From Sphingomonas sp. PP-CC-1A-547 (lineage in GTDB: Bacteria > Pseudomonadota > Alphaproteobacteria > Sphingomonadales > Sphingomonadaceae), in contig NZ_RAPZ01000011.1 in assembly GCF_003610375.1 (NCBI RefSeq), positions 930,001 through 994,000 of the forward strand: a stretch of 64,000 nucleotides of DNA, given 5' to 3'. The notes beneath the pieces are model-generated. The model did no database searches. It worked only from the letters and a program-made list of their open reading frames with translations, and was not told where the DNA came from. The first letter of the stretch is position 1. Every line of letters starts with the position of its first letter. This document shows positions 35,101 to 42,743 of this stretch, piece by piece. Position numbers and translations under genes: made by a program.

Positions 35101-35349
35101 TACAACTGGCGTGACAAGTATCTTGCGGCTACGAACCAGGGCGGCAATCGCAACCCGCTGTTCACGGCCGCGTTCGGTACGTTGGACGGCAGCATAAGCT
35201 ACGATGTCACGAAGGCGTTCTCGGTCTCGCTCGAAGCGGTCAACCTGACCAGCGAGCCGTTCCGCCAATATGCCCGCACCGAGACGAACCTGGTATATGT
35301 GCAGGAACTCAAGCCACGCTATTATCTCGGCGCGCGCTATCGTTTCTGA
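32158..35349 (+). CDS. TonB-dependent receptor (Xanthomonas/Caulobacter type) of the SapC/halogenase cluster
   Basis: A 1063-residue outer-membrane receptor. A signal peptide ends STAIAQT. The TonB-box-like EIVVTGIRAS is at about 76-85. The plug has KFPDTNLAESLQRITGV, VAVRGFSGGFNLVTLNGRQL, LEVYKTGRANIPTGGIGAAI and NVITRRPLD. The barrel ends GARYRF. Codon use and gaps in the barrel fit a complete gene. The ATG at 32158 follows GGGGGAGGATTT. SapC, cupin and halogenase genes follow on the same strand; such sets recur beside carbohydrate receptors in sphingomonads and caulobacters. Two terminator-like hairpins separate it from sapC, so part of the message may end there. The ligand is unknown. Confidence 0.94.
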   Translation: MRKFSRTLAHSVSTIAVVTGLAASSTAIAQTTTAATGQSTRTTTVQQTVPDTVPAASTPDDAAAGPANEIVVTGIRASLNRAIDIKRNSAGVVDAISAEDIGKFPDTNLAESLQRITGVSITRANGEGSQVAVRGFSGGFNLVTLNGRQLASTSIDTSTGNAFAVGTGRSFDFQNLASEGVATLEVYKTGRANIPTGGIGAAINVITRRPLDAREDGLSGSIGAKALYDSSVENAEANLKKVTPELSGLINWKNPSETFGVNVFGSYQLRESTSIQSNPNYWNIVPLADFLNTAGAYITPTTNITNRPTTQYVQIPNDSRYQFSENRRERINGQANIQFKPTDRLEITIDGLYARNKLSDERSEQTNWFQRPFSDVTFDDNKKMQTAIILAEAKQADKGYEQQRFATKTELYSVGGNLKWNFTDVLSLKLDANHSKSTTNPDNANGTSATTISIGAPVRATHKVDFSSGFPQQSETLNDCNATNGGRGGNCNNILDIGDLGTQVARRIFSKQESRVNQFSGELGWDLGNDSRFVVGSNYVDATTRSASSNNQQILGDWSITDTGRVQELAGDLVKTYCMTCKFDKYNPNSTGSALVAFRGDAVELLDIFSPYYAKLGRPDALQGSSDDTVGEKNLAVYGQMAWGGDIGGRRANALIGVRYERTRVKSVSLQSIPTALAWQSDNDFTVIGGPPGAAVIAKSKYDNLLPSLDFNIEVLDNVMARTSFSRTLARADYGNLFASVTANAPNRPTALGAAPAPATRQDPALLPLISDNFDVSLEWYYKPTSFVSVGFFNKNVRNFVGNQITNGNLFGLRDPGSGAPGSRSGIAQAFLRNNGITQTDRNLFAYAALLQQNGGNQAATTAAFRGALNPATGEISDAVYNPLALAVDLVGDANDPLVNFAISGPVNNKEGNIHGFEVAWTNFFGQTGFGFAVSYTKVSGDVNVDPYADPNVNIFALSGLGDSANLTAIYDKGGISARVSYNWRDKYLAATNQGGNRNPLFTAAFGTLDGSISYDVTKAFSVSLEAVNLTSEPFRQYARTETNLVYVQELKPRYYLGARYRF

Positions 35350-35356
35350 TGACGAC

Positions 35357-35380
35357 GGGAGTGGATCTTGGTCCACTCCC
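35357..35380 (+). terminator. First hairpin after the TonB receptor gene
   Basis: GGGAGTGGA and TCCACTCCC (35357-35365, 35372-35380) form a perfect 9-bp stem with a 6-base loop, eight bases after the stop. There is no T-tract, so it may be an attenuator or an mRNA 3'-end stabiliser. Confidence 0.55.
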
Positions 35381-35392
35381 GACCCCACTAAG

Positions 35393-35424
35393 AAGGCCGC
35401 CGCCGTGCCGTGCAGCGGCCTTTT
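35393..35424 (+). terminator. Second hairpin with T-tract between receptor and sapC
   Basis: AAGGCCGC and GCGGCCTT (35393-35400, 35415-35422) form an 8-bp stem with a 14-base loop, followed by TTTTCCTTT. This is a classical intrinsic terminator. It suggests that the receptor is made in excess over the downstream enzymes or that sapC has its own promoter. Confidence 0.7.
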
Positions 35425-35480
35425 CCTTTGTCGGTCGCCATCCCGCTGATAAGCGTGAAGCAACAACAGGACCGGAGCGG

Positions 35481-36200
35481 ATGAACCCCGTACAGATCAA
35501 CAATATCGACCATGCCGATCTACGCGTAAGCCCGCGGGCGGGCGCCGCGTTCGGCGACGCGGCCAATCAGACGCTGATATTCCCCGCGGAGTTCGAGGAG
35601 GTGCAGCGCGAATTCGCCATCATATTCCGCCGCCGTGACGAGGGATTGCAGGCCTATGCCCTGTTGGGGCTGGACCGCGACGAGAACCTGTTCCTGTCCG
35701 GCGACTATTGGACAAGCCGCTATGTACCCGCCAGTCACCAGCGCGGCCCCTTCTCGATCGGGATGGTCCGGGGCCTCGGGGACGATGTCGGCGAGCCGAT
35801 GCTGCACGTCGATCTCGACGACGGGCGCGTCGGCGATAGCGCCGGCCTGCCGCTGTTCCTCGAACATGGGGGCAACACGCCTTACCTGGAACATATCACC
35901 GGTGTGCTCCGCCTGCTGTACGAAGGGCTGGAGACCGCGCCGGCTGCCTATACCGCGCTTGACGAGGCTGGCCTGCTCACGCCGGTAACGCTCACCGTCG
36001 ATGTCAGCGAAGAGCGCCGCTATACCATAGCCGACGTGCTGGTCGTCGACCTCGAGCATCTAGCCGGTCTGAAAGGCGAGCTACTCGAGCGGCTCCATGG
36101 ATCGGGCGTGCTGCGTCTCGCCATCCTGGCCGCAGCGTCGCTCGGCAACATCCAGCAGTTGATTGCGCGCAAGCAATCTCTGCTCACCCAGAACGGTTGA
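35481..36200 (+). CDS. SapC family protein
   Basis: A 239-residue protein of the SapC family, named after a surface-layer-associated Campylobacter protein. Blocks visible are NQTLIFPAEFEEVQREFAI, GLDRDENLFL, YVPASHQRGPFSIG, LFLEHGGNTPYLEHIT and LLTPVTLTVD. No signal peptide is present. The ATG at 35481 follows CGGAG. It overlaps the next gene's TTG start by four bases, so SapC and the cupin protein are probably co-translated. The biochemical role is not known; its steady company with TonB receptors and flavin halogenases is the main clue. Confidence 0.88.
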   Translation: MNPVQINNIDHADLRVSPRAGAAFGDAANQTLIFPAEFEEVQREFAIIFRRRDEGLQAYALLGLDRDENLFLSGDYWTSRYVPASHQRGPFSIGMVRGLGDDVGEPMLHVDLDDGRVGDSAGLPLFLEHGGNTPYLEHITGVLRLLYEGLETAPAAYTALDEAGLLTPVTLTVDVSEERRYTIADVLVVDLEHLAGLKGELLERLHGSGVLRLAILAAASLGNIQQLIARKQSLLTQNG

Positions 36201-37237
36201 TCGCGGTGGCAGGTATCACGCGCCGTACGCGTGTCATCGATGGCACGAGCGCGATCAGCGTGCCAATCGCCGACCTGATCGCCGACGGCGTTCCGGTGAT
36301 CCTGCGCGGGATCGCCAGCCACTTGCCGCTGGTGGCTGTCGGGCTGGAAGGTGCAGAGCCGGCAATGACGTGGCTCAAGCAGTTCGACGGTGGCCGTCCC
36401 GTCACGGCGTACGTCGGCGATCCGGCGATCGGCGGCCGCTTCGGGTATTCCGACGATTGCGCCGCGCTGAACTTCAAACGAGAGAGCGGTTCGCTGTCCG
36501 GCTATCTCGACCAGCTTCTGGCCGGCCTCGGCGATCCGGAAGCCCCCGCCATCTATATCGGCTCGACCGACATCGATCTGTACCTGCCTGGTCTTCGCGC
36601 GCAGGCGGCGCTGCCGTTCGGCGACCCGCAGCTCGTCGAGAACCCACCGCTGGTCAGCATCTGGATCGGCAATCGTACCACCGCCGCGACGCATTACGAC
36701 ATGTCGAACAATCTGGCGTGCTGCATCGTCGGTCGCCGGCGCTTCACGCTGTTTCCGCCTGATCAGGTCGCCAACCTCTACCCCGGACCGTTGGAGCCGA
36801 CGCCGGCCGGACAGGTGGTCAGCATGGTCGACCTCCGCGCACCAGATCTCGACCGGTACCCGCGCTTTGCCGAGGCGCTGGCGCATGCCGAAATCGCCGC
36901 GCTCGAGCCGGGCGACGTACTGCTCTATCCGGCGTTGTGGTGGCACAATGTCGAGGCGCTGGATCCGTTCAACGTGATGATCAACTATTGGTGGAACGCA
37001 GTGCCACGGTTCATGGATACGCCCATGAACACCCTGCTTCACGGCCTGTTGTCGTTGCGCGATCGGCCTGATCACGAGAAGCAGGCGTGGCGCGCGATGT
37101 TCGACCATTATGTCTTCGGCCCTGCGGATCAGGCCAGGGAGCACCTGCCCGAACACGCACAGGGCGAACTCGCGCCGCTGGACGCTATGTCGGCACGCCG
37201 GTTGCGCGCCAAGATCCTCCAGCGCATCAACCGATAG
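36197..37237 (+). CDS. Cupin-like (JmjC/cupin_8) domain protein
   Basis: A 346-residue protein of the cupin_8/JmjC-like superfamily of Fe(II)/2-oxoglutarate oxygenases. Metal ligands are plausibly His and Asp of THYDMSNN and the His of ALWWHNVEAL, which give the HxD...H facial triad. Other family blocks are CCIVGRRRFTLFPPDQVANLYPGP (split here as CCIVGRRRFTLF and PPDQVANLYPGP) and LEPGDVLLYPALWW. The start is uncertain: TTG at 36197 overlaps the sapC stop, and GTG at 36206 is an alternative; neither has a strong Shine-Dalgarno. It may hydroxylate a protein or small molecule handled with the downstream halogenase. Confidence 0.85.
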   Translation: MIAVAGITRRTRVIDGTSAISVPIADLIADGVPVILRGIASHLPLVAVGLEGAEPAMTWLKQFDGGRPVTAYVGDPAIGGRFGYSDDCAALNFKRESGSLSGYLDQLLAGLGDPEAPAIYIGSTDIDLYLPGLRAQAALPFGDPQLVENPPLVSIWIGNRTTAATHYDMSNNLACCIVGRRRFTLFPPDQVANLYPGPLEPTPAGQVVSMVDLRAPDLDRYPRFAEALAHAEIAALEPGDVLLYPALWWHNVEALDPFNVMINYWWNAVPRFMDTPMNTLLHGLLSLRDRPDHEKQAWRAMFDHYVFGPADQAREHLPEHAQGELAPLDAMSARRLRAKILQRINR

Positions 37238-37246
37238 GAGCCGAAC

Positions 37247-38752
37247 ATGGCCGAGCAGCGCATCAGGAAAGTCGTCATCGCCGGCGGTGGTACCGCGGGC
37301 TGGCTCGCCGCCGCCGCCCTGTCGCGACAATTGGGCCAGCTGCTCGACATCACGCTGGTCGAATCCGAGGAGATCGGCACCATCGGCGTCGGCGAAGCGA
37401 CGATCCCGACGATGCGCGCCTTCCACACGATCCTGGGCCTCGACGAACGCGAGTTCATGCGCGCGACGCAAGCGACGTTCAAGCTCGGCATTTCGTTCGA
37501 GAACTGGGCACGCGACGGCGATCGCTACATCCATTCGTTCGGCGACATCGGCAAATCGACCTGGATGGGCGACTTCCACCATTTCTGGCTTGCCGCGAAA
37601 GCCGACGGGGATACGAGCGAGATCGGCGACTACTGCCTGGAACTTCAGGCGGCCAAGGCAGAGCGGTTCGCGCTCCCCTCCGAGGGCCAGATCAACTACG
37701 CCTATCACCTCGACGCGGGCCTGTACGCCCGCTTCCTGCGCGCGCGCAGCGAGGCGAACGGGTTGAAACGGATCGAGGGGCGGATCGCCAGCGTCGATCG
37801 CGACGGCGAGACCGGCTTCATCCGCGCGCTCGTCCTAGCCTCGGGCAAACGCGTCGAGGGCGACCTGTTCATCGACTGCACCGGCTTTCGCGGGCTGTTG
37901 ATCGAGGGCACCTACGCCGCCGGATACGAGGACTGGTCGCACTGGCTGCCCACCAACAGCGCGCTGGCCGTGCAGACCGCCGCGACGGGCCCGGCGCATC
38001 CGTACACGCGCGCGATCGCGCATGACGCGGGCTGGCGCTGGCGTATCCCGTTGCAGCACCGCGTCGGTAACGGGCTGGTCTATGCCAGCGATCATCTGTC
38101 GGACGACGAGGCCCATGCCCGGTTGCTCGCCACGATCGACGGCGCGCCGCTTACCGAGCCGCGGCTGATCCGGTTCCGCACCGGCCGCCGGCGGCAGGTA
38201 TGGATGGGGAACTGCGTTGCGCTCAGCCTTGCCAGCGGGTTCGTCGAGCCGCTCGAGTCGACCAGCATCCATCTGATCATGACAGGCATTACGCGGCTGA
38301 TGCAGACCTTCCCGTTCGGCGGAATCGCACCCGCGCTGGTCAAGCGGTACAATGATCAGGCGCAGGCCGAGCTCGAGCGCGTCCGCGATTTCATCATCCT
38401 CCATTACCACCTCAACGAACGTCCCGAGCCCTTCTGGGCAGCGCGCCGGGACATGCCGATCCCCGACACGCTCGTGGAGCGCATCGCGCTCTTCACAGAG
38501 GGCGCGCAGGCGTATCAGGGCGGCGATGACCTGTTCCGCGTCGCCAGCTGGGTGCAGGTGATGCTCGGCCAGCGCCTGACCCCGCGCGACCACCACCGCC
38601 TGGGCAGCATCATGGGTGGCCCGCAGCTAGCCGGCGTCTTGACCAATATCCGCAGCACGATCGCAGACGCAGTCGCAGGGATGCCGACGCACCAGCAGTT
38701 CCTGGATCGCTACCTTGCAGCCCCGGTCACCGCCGCGGCCCGGATGCGGTAG
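37247..38752 (+). CDS. Flavin-dependent tryptophan halogenase family protein
   Basis: A 501-residue FADH2-dependent halogenase homologue. The FAD site GGGTAGW is at 13-19. The halogenase signature WRWRIP is at 263-268. Lys79 (ATFKLGISFENW) falls at the same number as the catalytic Lys79 of PrnA, which carries the hypohalous adduct. GFVEPLEST (Glu334 and Glu337) matches the conserved region holding the second catalytic acid. On these grounds it should be a working halogenase, not only an FAD-binding relative. The substrate is unlikely to be free tryptophan given the context beside a carbohydrate-type TonB receptor. It starts nine bases after the cupin gene. Confidence 0.9.
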   Translation: MAEQRIRKVVIAGGGTAGWLAAAALSRQLGQLLDITLVESEEIGTIGVGEATIPTMRAFHTILGLDEREFMRATQATFKLGISFENWARDGDRYIHSFGDIGKSTWMGDFHHFWLAAKADGDTSEIGDYCLELQAAKAERFALPSEGQINYAYHLDAGLYARFLRARSEANGLKRIEGRIASVDRDGETGFIRALVLASGKRVEGDLFIDCTGFRGLLIEGTYAAGYEDWSHWLPTNSALAVQTAATGPAHPYTRAIAHDAGWRWRIPLQHRVGNGLVYASDHLSDDEAHARLLATIDGAPLTEPRLIRFRTGRRRQVWMGNCVALSLASGFVEPLESTSIHLIMTGITRLMQTFPFGGIAPALVKRYNDQAQAELERVRDFIILHYHLNERPEPFWAARRDMPIPDTLVERIALFTEGAQAYQGGDDLFRVASWVQVMLGQRLTPRDHHRLGSIMGGPQLAGVLTNIRSTIADAVAGMPTHQQFLDRYLAAPVTAAARMR

Positions 38753-39147
38753 ATCGCGTCGAGCGTCACGGTAATGCATCCGGCAAGCAGACGATCAACA
38801 CTGTGGCGGCGTTCGAGGTCGCATAGCTGGCCGAGTCGAGATTAGGGACACTTACCGCATCTCCCCAGTTGCTTGGCTATTTAAGCGCATGCTCTGACAG
38901 ACCGCGGCCGGATCGCTATTCGAAGGAATGCACAGCATGGCGAGGACGCCGGTTGCCGGTTCGCAGCGACTTGCGCCACTCAAACAGCAAGCCAACACGA
39001 CCGGCCCATTATCCCGATATCGTCGTTGCGCCCCACTCGATTTACCGGATCGCATACGTCCGTCGGTAGCTCGCCCGACAATTGCAGGCCTTCGGTGCTG
39101 ACTGTACGACGTGGCCTACGCGCGTACCGACGAGGAACTCCACCACA
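38753..39147. other. Intergenic region between the halogenase and the LacI regulator
   Basis: About 395 bases with no gene I can support. It contains ATTAGGGACACTTACC at about 38841-38856, which recalls short sequences near some transposase relics but stands alone here. GAGGAA at 39132-39137 serves the regulator start. No hairpin terminator for the halogenase was found. Confidence 0.35.
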
Positions 39148-40131
39148 ATGAAACTCGCCGATTTGGCCGCACTCGCGGGCGTTTCGACTGCAACCGTCTC
39201 GCGCGCGCTCGCAGGACATTCCTCCGTGAACGAGCAGACGCGCGAGCGGATACGCTTGCTGGCGCGCGAGCATGACGTGCGGCCCAACCAGCTTGCGCGC
39301 AACCTGCGGATGAAGAGCACCGGCGCGATCGGACTGGTCCTGCCGCTGGGGCACGCGAAGACGCAGCACCTGACCGACCCGTTCTTCCTGTCGCTGCTCG
39401 GGTTCCTCGCCGACCTGCTCGTCGAGCGCGGCTATGACATCCTCTTGTCGCGGGTCATTCCCGATGCCGACGACTGGCTCGAACGGCTGGTCGACAGCGG
39501 GCGGATCGATGGCTTGCTACTGGTCGGCCAGTCGGACCAGTTCGCGGCGATCGAGCGGGTTTCGCAGCGCTATCGGCCGCTGATCGTGTGGGGCGCGAAC
39601 CGTCCCGGCCAACATCATTTAACGATCGGATCGGACAATGTCGCGGGCGGGCGACTGGCAGCGGAGCATCTGATCGCGCTAGGTCGGCAGCGGCTGTTGT
39701 TCGTCGGCGACCCTGCCCCGCCCGAGTTTGCCGACCGGCTCGCCGGGTTCGCTGCGGCGGCTGACCAGGCCGGTGTTGCGTACACGGTCCTCGCCACGCC
39801 GATGAGTCCGGAGGCGGTTCATGCTGCGGTGGCGGCGAATCTCGCGGGCGGCATCGTTCCCGACGCGATCTTCGCCGCATCGGACGTCGCAGCGATGAGC
39901 GTACTGCGCGCGCTGGCCGAGGCGGGGATCGACGTTCCTACCGCAACCGCCGTGATTGGGTATGACGACGTCTCCCTGGCAGCACACACGTCACCGTCCT
40001 TGACGACGATCCGCCAAGATCTTGCGATCGGGGCGGAATTGATGGTCGACCGCCTGTTAAAACGTATAGCCGGCGAGCCAGCCGAGTCCGCGATCGTCCC
40101 CCCTGCGCTGATAAAGAGACAGTCCGCCTAA
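39148..40131 (+). CDS. LacI family transcriptional regulator of the sucrose locus (SuxR-like)
   Basis: A 327-residue repressor. Residues 1-22 form the LacI helix-turn-helix (MKLADLAALAGVSTATVSRA) followed by the hinge helix block RPNQLARNLRMK. The remainder is a periplasmic-binding-protein-like effector domain (IGLVLPLG, DGLLLVGQS, IGSDNVAGGRLAAEHL, PDAIFAASDVAAMSVLRAL, GYDDVSLAAHTSPSLTTI). Just downstream are two identical CAATCGATTG palindromes, then a TonB receptor, amylosucrase and permease. The gene order resembles the Xanthomonas sux locus, so sucrose or a related glucoside is the likely inducer. GAGGAA precedes the ATG. Confidence 0.92.
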   Translation: MKLADLAALAGVSTATVSRALAGHSSVNEQTRERIRLLAREHDVRPNQLARNLRMKSTGAIGLVLPLGHAKTQHLTDPFFLSLLGFLADLLVERGYDILLSRVIPDADDWLERLVDSGRIDGLLLVGQSDQFAAIERVSQRYRPLIVWGANRPGQHHLTIGSDNVAGGRLAAEHLIALGRQRLLFVGDPAPPEFADRLAGFAAAADQAGVAYTVLATPMSPEAVHAAVAANLAGGIVPDAIFAASDVAAMSVLRALAEAGIDVPTATAVIGYDDVSLAAHTSPSLTTIRQDLAIGAELMVDRLLKRIAGEPAESAIVPPALIKRQSA

Positions 40132-40137
40132 TTTACG

Positions 40138-40171
40138 CAATCGATTGTGAAACATGTCTTGCAATCGATTG
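40138..40171. promoter_or_regulatory. Paired LacI-type operators upstream of the sucrose-locus TonB receptor
   Basis: CAATCGATTG occurs twice, at 40138-40147 and 40162-40171, both inside near-perfect longer palindromes (GCAATCGATTG). Their centres are 24 bases apart, slightly over two helical turns, so two repressor dimers could bind the same face. They lie in the 99-base gap between the LacI gene and the receptor. A central CG in an even palindrome is the usual LacI-family operator form. Confidence 0.8.
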
Positions 40172-40230
40172 CGAAGCGCGTAGGAGGCGGCCTTGGGCTT
40201 CTCAGAAAGCCGTCGCGCAGGGAGAGTCGC

Positions 40231-42735
40231 ATGAAAGTACGTCACGCATTGCTGGCTGGCATCGCCGCCGCATCGTTCGCCACCGCCGGTGCTGCGCAGA
40301 CCGCGCCGCAAACCGATCCAGCTGCTACCTCCGCCGATGCAGCTCCCGCCGCCGACGTGCCGCAGGACGACATCGTCGTGACCGCGGTCGCGCGCGGCAC
40401 GAACAAGCTCAACACCTCGATCACCACCAGCTCGATCACGTCGGATGCGCTGGTCCAGCTTGCGCCGCGCACCTCGGGTGAACTTCTCCGCAACCTCCCC
40501 GGCATCCGGGTCGAGGCATCCGGCGGCGACGGCAACGCGAACATCTCGGTCCGCGGCCTGCCGGTCGCATCGGGCGGCTCGAAGTTCCTCCAACTCCAGG
40601 AAGACGGCCTGCCGATCCTCGAATTCGGCGACATTACTTTCGGCAACGCCGACATCTTCCTGCGCGCGGATTTCAATGTCCGGACGGTCGAGTCGGTCCG
40701 CGGCGGCTCGGCCTCGACCTTCGCCTCGAACTCGCCCGGCGGCGTGATCAACTTCATCTCGAAGACCGGCGAGCAGGAAGGCGGCGCGTTCCAGCTCAGC
40801 AGCGGCCTCGACTACCGCGAATTCCGCGTCGATTTCGACCAGGGTGGCAAGCTGTCCGACACGCTGACCTATCATTTCGGCGGCTTCTACCGGATCGGTG
40901 ACGGCCAGCGCGAAGTCGGCTTCGACGGCGTTAAGGGCGGCCAGTTCAAGGCGAACGTCACCAAGTCGTTCGGCAATGGCGGGTATGTCCGTCTGTACGG
41001 CAAGTATCTCGACGACCGCGCGATCGGCTACCTCCCGAACCCGGTGCAGGTGAGCGGCACCAACAGTGACCCGACCTACAGCAACATTACCAATTTCTCG
41101 ATCAACAACGGCACGCTGCACAGCGCCGATATCCGCACCGTGCAGACGCTCGATGGCAACAACCAGCTCGTCACGCGCTCGATCCGCGACGGCCAGCACC
41201 CCGTCGTGTATTCGGCCGGTCTCGAGACGCAGATCCCGGTCGCGGACGGTTGGAACGTGGTCGAGCGGTTTCGCTATTCGGATATCTCGGGTGGCTTCAC
41301 CTCGCCGTTCCCGGCGGCCGTCGGCTCGGCGCAGACGATCGCCAACGGTATCGGCGGCGCGAACTCCCAGCTGTTCTACGCGAGCGGACCGCAGACCGGC
41401 CAGCGGATCACCAACCCCGCATCACTTAACGGCAACGGCCTGCTCGCCAACGTCGTACTGTTCGACGTCGACTTGAAGAGCCTCAACAACATCACCAACG
41501 ACATCCGCCTCAACGGTTCGGTCCCGGTGGGCACCGGAACGCTGGCGATCACCGGCGGCTTCTACGCGTCGCGCCAAGACATCAAGAGCGACTGGCTGTG
41601 GAACTCGTTCGTCCAGACCGTCGCCGATGACGGCCGTTCGCAGCTCGTCGACATCCGCACCGCAGCGGGCGTTCCGGTCACGCAGAACGGCACGCCGGGC
41701 TATTCGGCATTCGGCTTCGGCAATTGCTGCCGCCGGTCGTACGATCTCGACTACACGACCTACGCACCGTTCGCGCAGCTCGGGCTGGAGATCGGCCGCT
41801 TCAACATCGACGGCTCGCTGCGCTACGATTTCGGTCGCGCACGGGGTAGCGTCGCGGGTTCGGATCTGGGCGCAGGCTTCGGCAGCGGCATCACGACGTT
41901 CGACATCAACGGCAATGGCGTGATCTCGGCGCCCGAGCGTCAGGTCGCGATCATCCCGACCCGCCGCTCGCCACTCAACTACAACTATGATTACCTGTCC
42001 TACTCGGGTGGCGCGAACTATCGCCTGACCGACAGCACGGCGGTGTTCGCCCGCTACAGCCGCGGCGGCCGGGCCAACGCCGATCGCCTGTTGTTCGGCC
42101 CGTCGATCAACACGACCACGGGCGGCCTGACCGACGAAGGCGCAGCGGTCGATTTCGTTCGCCAGCTCGAAGGTGGGTTCAAGTTCCGCCAGAACGGTCT
42201 CTCGCTCTACGCCACCGGCTTCTGGGCGCGCACCGAGGAGCAGAATTTCGAGGCGACGACGCAGCGCTTCTTCAACCGCGAATATGAAGCGAAGGGCGTC
42301 GAGCTCGAGGGCCGGATCGCACGCGGACCGTTCTCGCTGTCGGCGGGCGGCACCTACACCGATGCGGAGATCACCAAGGACGTGCTCAACCCCGCGGTCG
42401 AGGGCAACCGCCCACGTCGCCAGGCCAAGTTCATCTTCCAGGCGACCCCGCAGGTCGATGTCGGCCGTCTGACCGTCGGCGCGAACGTGATCGGCACCAC
42501 CGACAGCTTCGCGCAGGACAATAACGGGCTGAAGATGCCGGGCTACACGCAGGTCAACGCGTTTGTGTCGGTCCGTCCGGCGGAGAACGTCACGCTGTCG
42601 GTCAACGGCAACAATCTGTTCGACGTGAAGGGCATCACCGAAGCCGAGGAGGGCGCGATCCCGACCAACGGCATCGTTCGGGCACGCTCGATCACCGGCC
42701 GGACGATCTCCGCCGCGGTCCGCGTCGGCTTCTGA
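40231..42735 (+). CDS. TonB-dependent receptor of the sucrose locus (SuxA-like)
   Basis: An 834-residue outer-membrane receptor. The signal ends TAGAAQTA. The TonB-box-like DDIVVTAVAR is at about 46-55. Plug blocks are SGELLRNLPGIRVEASGGDG, ISVRGLPVASGGSKFLQLQE, VESVRGGSASTFASNSPGG and VINFISKTG. The barrel ends TISAAVRVGF. GGGAGAG lies six bases before the ATG. By position after the LacI operators and eight bases before amylosucrase, it should import sucrose or related sugars, as SuxA does in Xanthomonas. It belongs to a different receptor subgroup from the two upstream ones. Confidence 0.92.
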   Translation: MKVRHALLAGIAAASFATAGAAQTAPQTDPAATSADAAPAADVPQDDIVVTAVARGTNKLNTSITTSSITSDALVQLAPRTSGELLRNLPGIRVEASGGDGNANISVRGLPVASGGSKFLQLQEDGLPILEFGDITFGNADIFLRADFNVRTVESVRGGSASTFASNSPGGVINFISKTGEQEGGAFQLSSGLDYREFRVDFDQGGKLSDTLTYHFGGFYRIGDGQREVGFDGVKGGQFKANVTKSFGNGGYVRLYGKYLDDRAIGYLPNPVQVSGTNSDPTYSNITNFSINNGTLHSADIRTVQTLDGNNQLVTRSIRDGQHPVVYSAGLETQIPVADGWNVVERFRYSDISGGFTSPFPAAVGSAQTIANGIGGANSQLFYASGPQTGQRITNPASLNGNGLLANVVLFDVDLKSLNNITNDIRLNGSVPVGTGTLAITGGFYASRQDIKSDWLWNSFVQTVADDGRSQLVDIRTAAGVPVTQNGTPGYSAFGFGNCCRRSYDLDYTTYAPFAQLGLEIGRFNIDGSLRYDFGRARGSVAGSDLGAGFGSGITTFDINGNGVISAPERQVAIIPTRRSPLNYNYDYLSYSGGANYRLTDSTAVFARYSRGGRANADRLLFGPSINTTTGGLTDEGAAVDFVRQLEGGFKFRQNGLSLYATGFWARTEEQNFEATTQRFFNREYEAKGVELEGRIARGPFSLSAGGTYTDAEITKDVLNPAVEGNRPRRQAKFIFQATPQVDVGRLTVGANVIGTTDSFAQDNNGLKMPGYTQVNAFVSVRPAENVTLSVNGNNLFDVKGITEAEEGAIPTNGIVRARSITGRTISAAVRVGF

Positions 42736-42743
42736 TCGGGCGG

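Noticed and set aside
38842..38856. TTAGGGACACTTACC, similar to sequences near some transposase relics
   Set aside because: Only one short copy, with no inverted partner, no transposase remnant and no target duplication.
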